64,000 nucleotides of DNA from positions 1,658,501-1,722,500 of the forward strand of contig JAEOAD010001413.1 in assembly GCA_036365145.1 (NCBI GenBank), given 5' to 3'. The DNA is from Orientallactaga sibirica. Its lineage: Eukaryota; Chordata; Mammalia; Rodentia; Dipodidae. Position numbers and translations under genes: made by a program. Of the stretch, positions 58,001 through 64,000 are shown piece after piece. The notes beneath the pieces are model-generated. The model searched no databases, had not been told where the DNA came from, and saw nothing but the letters and a program-made list of their open reading frames with translations. How positions within the stretch are numbered: position 1 is the stretch's first letter; each line of letters begins with the position of its first letter.

Positions 58001-58560
58001 AGAAAGAGGTGGCTAGATCTCCTGTTTTAAAGCTTTGCATGGCTAGCAAACAAGCTGTGCTTTAAAAGAAATATCTCCCAAACACCTCTTGGTGCCACAG
58101 CTGGTCTCCCTCCTTGAAGTCTGGGTGGTGGTTTTGTTTTTAAAACAAAATCCATCCGAGCTGATATCACAGCAGATCTGTGTTCCCTGAGATGGTAGTT
58201 AATGAGGCTTAATTAGATAATGCGAGGAGGGGAGCACTGTCATTGGCTGAAAGAGAGAGGAGGGGGATTTGATTGGTTGTTTGGTTGGTATGGAAGAGAT
58301 AGATCTGGAATTCGACATCGTCAGGATTTGGTGAGGGAAGGTGGCTCTGTCTCTAGGCAGAGACTGCCTTGAGCATGTCAGCTCCATAGGGGATTGACTC
58401 AGAAGGAGGTATTGAGGAATGAGAAATTCAAAGAAAATCCTGTGTGGGAGACGATGCAAGGAATATGAGAAGAGAGAAGGAAGGGAGAAGGGGGAGAGAG
58501 AGAAGGAAGGGAGGAAGAGGAAGGGAGGAATAGTGGAGGAAGGAGAGGAATAGGGGAACC
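58001..58560. other. Unique island
   Basis: SINE-free, with two ATTGG (inverted CCAAT) words at 58242 and 58273 and a homeobox-like TTAATTAGATAA at 58209-58220. No open frame of note. Confidence 0.4.
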
Positions 58561-58562
58561 CT

Positions 58563-58563
<1 letters not shown>

Positions 58564-58600
<37 letters not shown>

Positions 58601-59195
58601 AGGTAGGGTCTCAATCCAGCCCAGGCTGAGCTGGAATTCACTATGTTGTGTCATGGTAGCCTCGAACTCATGGCAATCCTCCTATCTCTCAATCTGCCTC
58701 CCAAGTGCTGGAATTAAAGGTGTGTGCCACCACACCCAGCAATAAGATCTAACTTTTAAAAGTATTTTATTTTTATTTATTTATTTGGCTGAGAGAAAGA
58801 AGGAAAGAGAGAGGAGGGGAGGAAAGAATGGGTGTGCCAGGGCCTCCAGCCACTGCAAATGAACTCCAGATGCATGTGCCACCTTGAGCATCTGGCTAAC
58901 ACGGGTCCTGGGCAATCGAACCTGGGTCCTTTGGCTTTGCAGGCAAACGCCTTAACCGCTAAGCCATCCCTCCATCCCAATAAGTTCTTATTTTTAAAAC
59001 ATATTTTAGGGCTGAAGGGATGGCTTAGCGGTTAAGGCGTTTGCAAAGGGAGAGAGAGAGAGAATGAGAATATGGGCATGTCAGAGCCCTTTAAACTGCC
59101 TACGATCTCCAGATGCATGTGCCACTTTTTACGACTGGCTTTACATGGGTACTGAGGAATCGCAAGCGCCTTTAACCACTGAGCCATCTTCCCAG
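58564..59195 (-). repeat. Antisense B1, antisense Dip, Dip fragments
   Basis: B1 58564-58740 headed by 35 T; Dip 58760-58978; a 45-bp sense Dip head at 59008-59052 joined to an antisense Dip remnant 59053-59195. Confidence 0.7.
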
Positions 59196-60044
59196 CTCTC
59201 TATGGAATAATCTCTAGCAAAAGGAAGGATGGCTTAAAGGTGTCTAGCGATACTGTCCCCCTGCACACTCCCTTTGTTCACGTTTGTGTGCATGCCAGGG
59301 GATGGAGGGCTGATCCAGCAAAATGAAGGAGACCTGGGATGTGCATCCTACTTTTCTCTGGGAGGGGGCAGGTGATAAAGTGATGGTGGCAGGACAGGGA
59401 CTCCAAAGAGTGGGGGCGAAACCTGTTCTCTGGAGAACTCTCATTGGCAGAGTGGTAATGATAGGGGTTTCTTGTTCCCATCTTTGCAGAGGTTATGAAG
59501 AGAAGGCAGGCTCTTTTGAGGGATATTCCTCTACTTTTTGACCAATCCAAGGGCCTTCTTTCCTTTGCCTGGGTCACTAAGAACTGGATGGGTCTAGACT
59601 AGGTCTGACCTAAGTCTCTGGAGAGCTTATAGGGATACCTACTGTAGCAGACAGCCTCAGGTTTGCTGTGATGAACTTCCAGACCATGCACAGTTATGGA
59701 GAAGGGATTTTTGAAGTTTACAGATGCAGGGGAAGTTCCGTAATGGCAGAAGAAGCTGGCTTGCTTTCACAGGTCCAAGGAGAGAGAGAGAGAGAGAGAC
59801 CACAAGCCACAATCAAAAAGCCACACCACAGACAAGCACCCTTCAGCAACTCCAGGCAGAACTCAGACACTTTGCATATCTTTAAACTGGAATTCCAAAT
59901 CCACCATCACATCTTAGGGCTGGACCCTAAGATCTGCCTACTCACACCTCCTCCAGCCAGGTGACTAAATTACAAACTATAATAAAATCCTGAATATATT
60001 AGGAACCATACACTGAAACTGCCACACCTACCAATCATGCTGAC
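59196..60044. other. Unique island
   Basis: Longest SINE-free stretch of the downstream region. Weak resemblance to an old repeat near 59640-60020 (AACTTCCAGACC…ACTATAATAAAATCC). No exon recognised. Confidence 0.4.
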
Positions 60045-61145
60045 ATGTGCTGTGTAATCCCAGCACTTGGGAGATGGAGGCATGAGGATCAGAAGTTCAA
60101 AGTCATCCTCAGCTATATATTGAATTTGAGGTCAGACCGAGCTACAGGAGACCCTGCCTCAAAAATAAAACAAGGAGGGCTGGAGACATGGCTCAGTGGT
60201 TAAGGCACTTGCCTGCAACACCTAACGAACCTGGGTTCAATTGTCCAGTACCCACGTCAAGCAGGATGCACAAAGTGGTGTATGCATCTGGAGTTCATTT
60301 GCAGCAGCTAGAGAGGCCCTGGTGTGCTCATTCTTTTTCTCCTTCCAAATAAATAAATAATTTTTTGTTTTGTTTTGTTTTTAAAAAAAAACATATTTTA
60401 TTTATTTATTTGAGAGAGAGAAAGAGGCAGAGAGAAAGAGAGAGGGGGAGGGAGAGAATGGGTGCACCAGGGCCTCCAGACACTGCAAAGGAACTCCAGA
60501 TGCATGCGCCCCCTTGTGTATCTGGCTTACATGGGGCCTGGAGAGTTGAACCTAGGTCCTTAGGCTTTGCAGGCAAACAGCTTATCCGCTAAGCCATCTC
60601 TCCAGCCCTTTATTTTGGTTTTTTGAAGTATGCTTTTGGTCTAGCCCAGGCTAAGCTGGAATTCACTATGTAGTCTCAGGGCGGCCTTGAACTCATGGCG
60701 ATCCTCCTACCTCTGCCTCCCGAGTGCTGAGATTAAAGGCATGCACCACCACGCCCTGCTAAAAGTATATATTTTTATTTTTATTATTTTTAATTTTTTA
60801 TTTTTTTAAAATATTTTATTTTTATTTATTTATTAGGGACAGAGAGAGGGAAAGAGAGATAGAGAGAGAAAGAGAGAATGGGTGTGCCAGGGCCTCTAGC
60901 CACTGCAAACGAACTCCAGACGCGTGCACCCCCTTGTGCATCTGGCTTACGTGGGACCTGGAGAATTGAGCCAGGGTCCTTAGGCTTCACAGACAAATGC
61001 CTTAACTGCGAAGCCATCTCTCCAGCCCAAAGTATATATATTTTTAAAAAGGTGGATCCGGGCATATTGGCACATGCTTTTGGTCCCAGCAGTTGGGAGG
61101 CTGAGGGAGGAGGAGTTTGGGAGGGAAGAAGACATCCTGACTAGG
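60045..61145. repeat. SINE block
   Basis: B1 (+) 60045-60170; Dip (+) 60178-60362; Dip (-) 60392-60608; B1 (-) 60610-60765; Dip (-) 60815-61028; B1 fragment (+) 61050-61110. Confidence 0.7.
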
Positions 61146-61312
61146 TTGGAGCAGGTGAGTTTGGGTTCCTGGGAGCTGGTAGAGGAGGGATATCACCAAG
61201 CTTCTGGTGACTGATCTCCCATTTTCAGGTCAACACGTGAGAAGAAAAGATGTTTGTGTGAGAAGGGATTGTTGTATAGAGGTTTAGATACTGTGCTGGT
61301 TTATATTGACTG

Positions 61313-62340
61313 TTGCCTGGAGAGATGGCTTAGCGGTTAAGGCGCTTGTCTGCAAAGCCTAAGGATCCATGCTCAACTCTCCAGATCCCACATAAGCCAG
61401 ATGCACAAAGGTGATGCAAATGCAAGGTCGCACGTGCCCACGAGGTGGCGCAAGCGTCTGGAGTTCCATTGCAGTGGCTGAGGCCCTGGTGTGCCAATTC
61501 TCTTTCTCTCTCTGTATCTTTCAAATATATTAACTGTCAACTGGACAGGATCAAGAATTGCCTAGCGGCTGGAGAGATGGTTTAGTGGTTAAGCGCTTGC
61601 CTGTGAAGCCTAAGGACCCCAGTTCGAGGCTCGATTCTCCAGGATCCATGTAAGCCAGATGCACACGGTGGCACATGCATCTGGAGTTCATTTGCAGTAG
61701 CTGGAGGCCCTGGCGTGCGTTCTCTCTCTCTCTCTCTCTACCTGTCTATTTCTGTCTCTCTCTCTCTCAAATAAATAAATAATAAAATATTTAAAAAAAA
61801 AAAGAATTGCCTAGGAAACAAGCTTCTGGGCATGCCTGTGAAGGATTGTAGAGATTCATTTAACTGGGGTGGGAAGACCCACCTTTGCTGTGGGTGGCAC
61901 TATTCCACTAAAGTCCTAGGCAGGATAAGAGGAGAAAGCCAGGGCTGGGGAGATGGCTCAGTGGTTAAGGCGCTTGCTTGCAATGCCTGATGACCTGGGT
62001 TCGATTCCCTAGTATCCACCTAAATCCAGATGCACAAAGTGGCATGTGCATCTGGAATTCATTTGCAGTGGCAAGAGGCCCCAGTGCGCCCATTCTCTCT
62101 CTCTCTCTCTTTCTGTTTGCAAATAAATAATTTTTTTTTTAAGGAGAAAGCTAGCTAAGCACCAGAACTTGTCTCTTTCTGCTTCCTCAGTGTGGACTGG
62201 ATGTGACCAGTTGTGTCAAGCTCCTGCTGCCAAGATGGACTATCACCTTGAACTTCAAGCAGAAATAAACCCTTCCTTCCTTAAGTCCCTTCTTGTCAAG
62301 CATTTGGTCACAGCAATATGAAGGGAACTGAAAAAGACAT
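61313..62340 (+). repeat. Old interspersed repeat carrying Dip insertions
   Basis: Dip 61313-61532, then the old repeat 61533-62335 split by a Dip at 61566-61801 and a Dip at 61943-62145. The first has a perfect 13-bp duplication AAGAATTGCCTAG (61553-61565 and 61802-61814). The repeat ends AAATAAACCCTTCCTTCC…AAAGACATG. Confidence 0.75.
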
Positions 62341-62344
62341 GACC

Positions 62345-62755
62345 TCTGACCTCTCTGGTTTAGAACTAGATTCTGGTTTTTGTTTTGTTTTATTTTGTTT
62401 TTTTTTTTCTTCAGGGCAAAGTGAAGCTGGAAGCAAGCTGTAGTGTTACCACCTCAGAAAATCCCTAAACTAGAAGAGGAGGCTGGGTCAGACATGAACC
62501 CAAGCTACAAAAATCTAGCGACAGGAGGCTGGGACCGAGTCCAGGTTGGGGCTTGAAGCTGATACAGAGCCTCTGAGAACAAAGCCAGGGCCTGAGCCAA
62601 GGTCAAGCTCAAACTCAGACCAGATCTGAGCCTGGCCCTTGGATTTCACGGTAGCCACAGAACTGGAGTTTGAGGAGGTACTGGCGTTCGTACTTGTGGC
62701 CTCATCTGCCTTTTGAGCTACCACCTCCGCTTGCTCTCTTTTTAAAAATTAATTA
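62345..62755. other. Unique island
   Basis: Minus strand is open for about 70 codons and Ser/Thr-rich, but has no ATG start and no splice context that I trust. Confidence 0.4.
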
Positions 62756-62759
62756 ATTA

Positions 62760-63342
62760 AGCCGGGCGTGGTGGCGCATGTCTTTAATCCCAGCACTCGG
62801 GAGGCAGAGGTAGGAGGATTGCCGAGAGTTCGAGGCCACCCTGAGACTACATAGTTAATTCCAGGTCAGCCTGGACCAGAGTGAGATCCTACCTCGAAAA
62901 ACCAAACAAAACAAAAAAATAATTAATTAATTAAACAATTATTTTAATTAGAGAGGGACAGGGAGGGGGAACAGGCAGAGAGAGAATGGGCTCACCAGGG
63001 CCTTTTCAGCCACTGTGACTGACTTCCAGACACGTGTGTCCCTTTGTGCTCATGTGTGACATTGTGTGCTTGCATCACTTTTATGTCTGGTTATACATGG
63101 AACCTGCAGGCAGGCACCTTAGCCGCTAAGCCATCTCTCCAGCCCTTATTTATTTATTTATTTATTAGAGAGAGGGAGAGAGAGAGGAAGAATGGGTGCT
63201 CCAGAGCCTCTAGTCACTGGGAACACACTCCAGATGCATATGCCATCATGTGCATCTGGCTTACGTGGGACCTGGAGAATTGAACCTGGGTCCTTAGGCT
63301 TTGCAGGCATGCGTCTTAACCACTAAGCCATCTCTCCAGTCC
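62760..63342. repeat. B1 (+), long Dip (-), Dip (-)
   Basis: 62760-62925 B1 flanked by AATTAATTAATTAA on both sides (target duplication); 62940-63145 long-subtype Dip; 63147-63342 short Dip. Confidence 0.8.
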
Positions 63343-63593
63343 TGGGATTCTCATCTCTTGACAGTGCATGAGAATGGTGGGAAGTGAAGGGCGTGGCTCG
63401 AGGACAGGGTGAGACCTCTTCTAGCTAACTAAAGATAAGGTCTTCTTTGGGATTAAAGTGTAAAGTTTGGGGATCCAGAGCTGCGTCGGTGAGGATGGGG
63501 TATGGGAAGTGGAGAGCTCCAAACAGTGACAGGTTTGAGGACCCACGTAGGAGTTTCTGGGGTCAAGAGTACGAAAAAAAAAAAAAAAAGGAG

Positions 63594-64000
63594 AGGCTGG
63601 AGAGATGGCTTAGTGGTTAAGGCACTTGCCTGCAAAGCCTAAGGACCTAGGTTTGATTCCCCAGACCCATGTAAGCCAGATGCACAAGGGGGAGCATGTG
63701 TCTGGAGATTGTTTGCAGTGGCTGGAGGCCCTGGCGTGCCCATTCTCTCTCTCTCTCTCTCTTTTTTTTTCGAGGTAGAGCTTCACTGTAGCCCAGGCTG
63801 ATCTGGAATTCACTATATAGTCTCAGGGTGGCCTTGAACTCACAGCGATCCTCCTACCTCTGCCTCCCGAGTGATTGGGATCAAAGGCTTTTGCCATCAT
63901 GCCCGGTCTCTTTATCTTTCTCTTTCTCATATAAAAAAATAAATAATAAAAAATTATATTTTACTTATTTATTAATTATCTGAGAGACAGAGAGAGAATG
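63594..64000. repeat. Dip (+), B1 (-), start of a Dip (-)
   Basis: Dip 63594-63762 has lost its tail and abuts an antisense B1 63763-63906 followed by the displaced Dip tail (CTCATATAAAAAAATAAATAA). This implies the B1 inserted in the Dip CT tract. 63955 onward begins another antisense Dip cut by the window edge. Confidence 0.7.

Noticed and set aside
62515..62740. Ser/Thr-rich minus-strand open frame, mucin-like in composition
   Set aside because: No ATG, no splice signals that fit, only about 70 codons, and no second exon found; chance is sufficient.

Overview
This is a stretch of mammalian nuclear DNA. It has GT-AG spliced genes, AATAAA poly(A) signals, a CpG-island promoter and very dense SINEs. 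The 7SL-derived B1-type monomers, the ID/B4-like elements and a tRNA-derived SINE that starts GGGCTGGAGAGATGGCTTAG all point to a mouse-related rodent. The B1 variant and the tRNA-SINE look to me like the B1 and Dip families of jerboas and relatives (Dipodoidea). That taxon call is from memory of the families, not from a search.

Four protein genes are readable, in the same order as the human 7q22.1 block FIS1-CLDN15-ZNHIT1-PLOD3. FIS1 (+) enters from the left edge without its first coding exon and ends at 3516. CLDN15 (+) has five coding exons, 5689-13332, and encodes 224 aa. ZNHIT1 (-) has five coding exons, 24873 down to 19352, and encodes 154 aa. PLOD3 (+) has nineteen coding exons, 25883-36342. 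ZNHIT1 and PLOD3 are head to head across a GC-rich bidirectional promoter of about 1 kb. A possible gut-type enhancer (perfect DR1 nuclear-receptor site plus GATA sites) lies between FIS1 and CLDN15.

The genes share a locus but not a pathway. FIS1 is a tail-anchored mitochondrial/peroxisomal fission adaptor. CLDN15 is a cation-pore tight-junction claudin. ZNHIT1 is a chromatin-remodeller (SRCAP/H2A.Z) subunit. PLOD3 is the collagen lysyl hydroxylase/glycosyltransferase LH3. FIS1, CLDN15 and ZNHIT1 are intact in all visible exons. PLOD3 is intact except for one missing base in exon 14, which breaks the frame just before the lysyl hydroxylase domain.

From 36640 to 64000 I recognise no gene. 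The region is SINEs, microsatellites, fragments of an older interspersed repeat, a possible LTR and short unique islands. It holds two direct duplications: 37315-39981 with 42662-45247, and 51306-53122 with 53126-54950. In each pair one copy is rich in small indels. That pattern suggests gap filling with uncorrected long reads (false duplication) more than real, old segmental duplication.

I found no novel protein system. The observations most worth checking are the PLOD3 frameshift, the two suspect duplications, a 53-bp tandem repeat that triplicates the 3' splice site of PLOD3 intron 11, and repeated SINE insertion at the same target sites.
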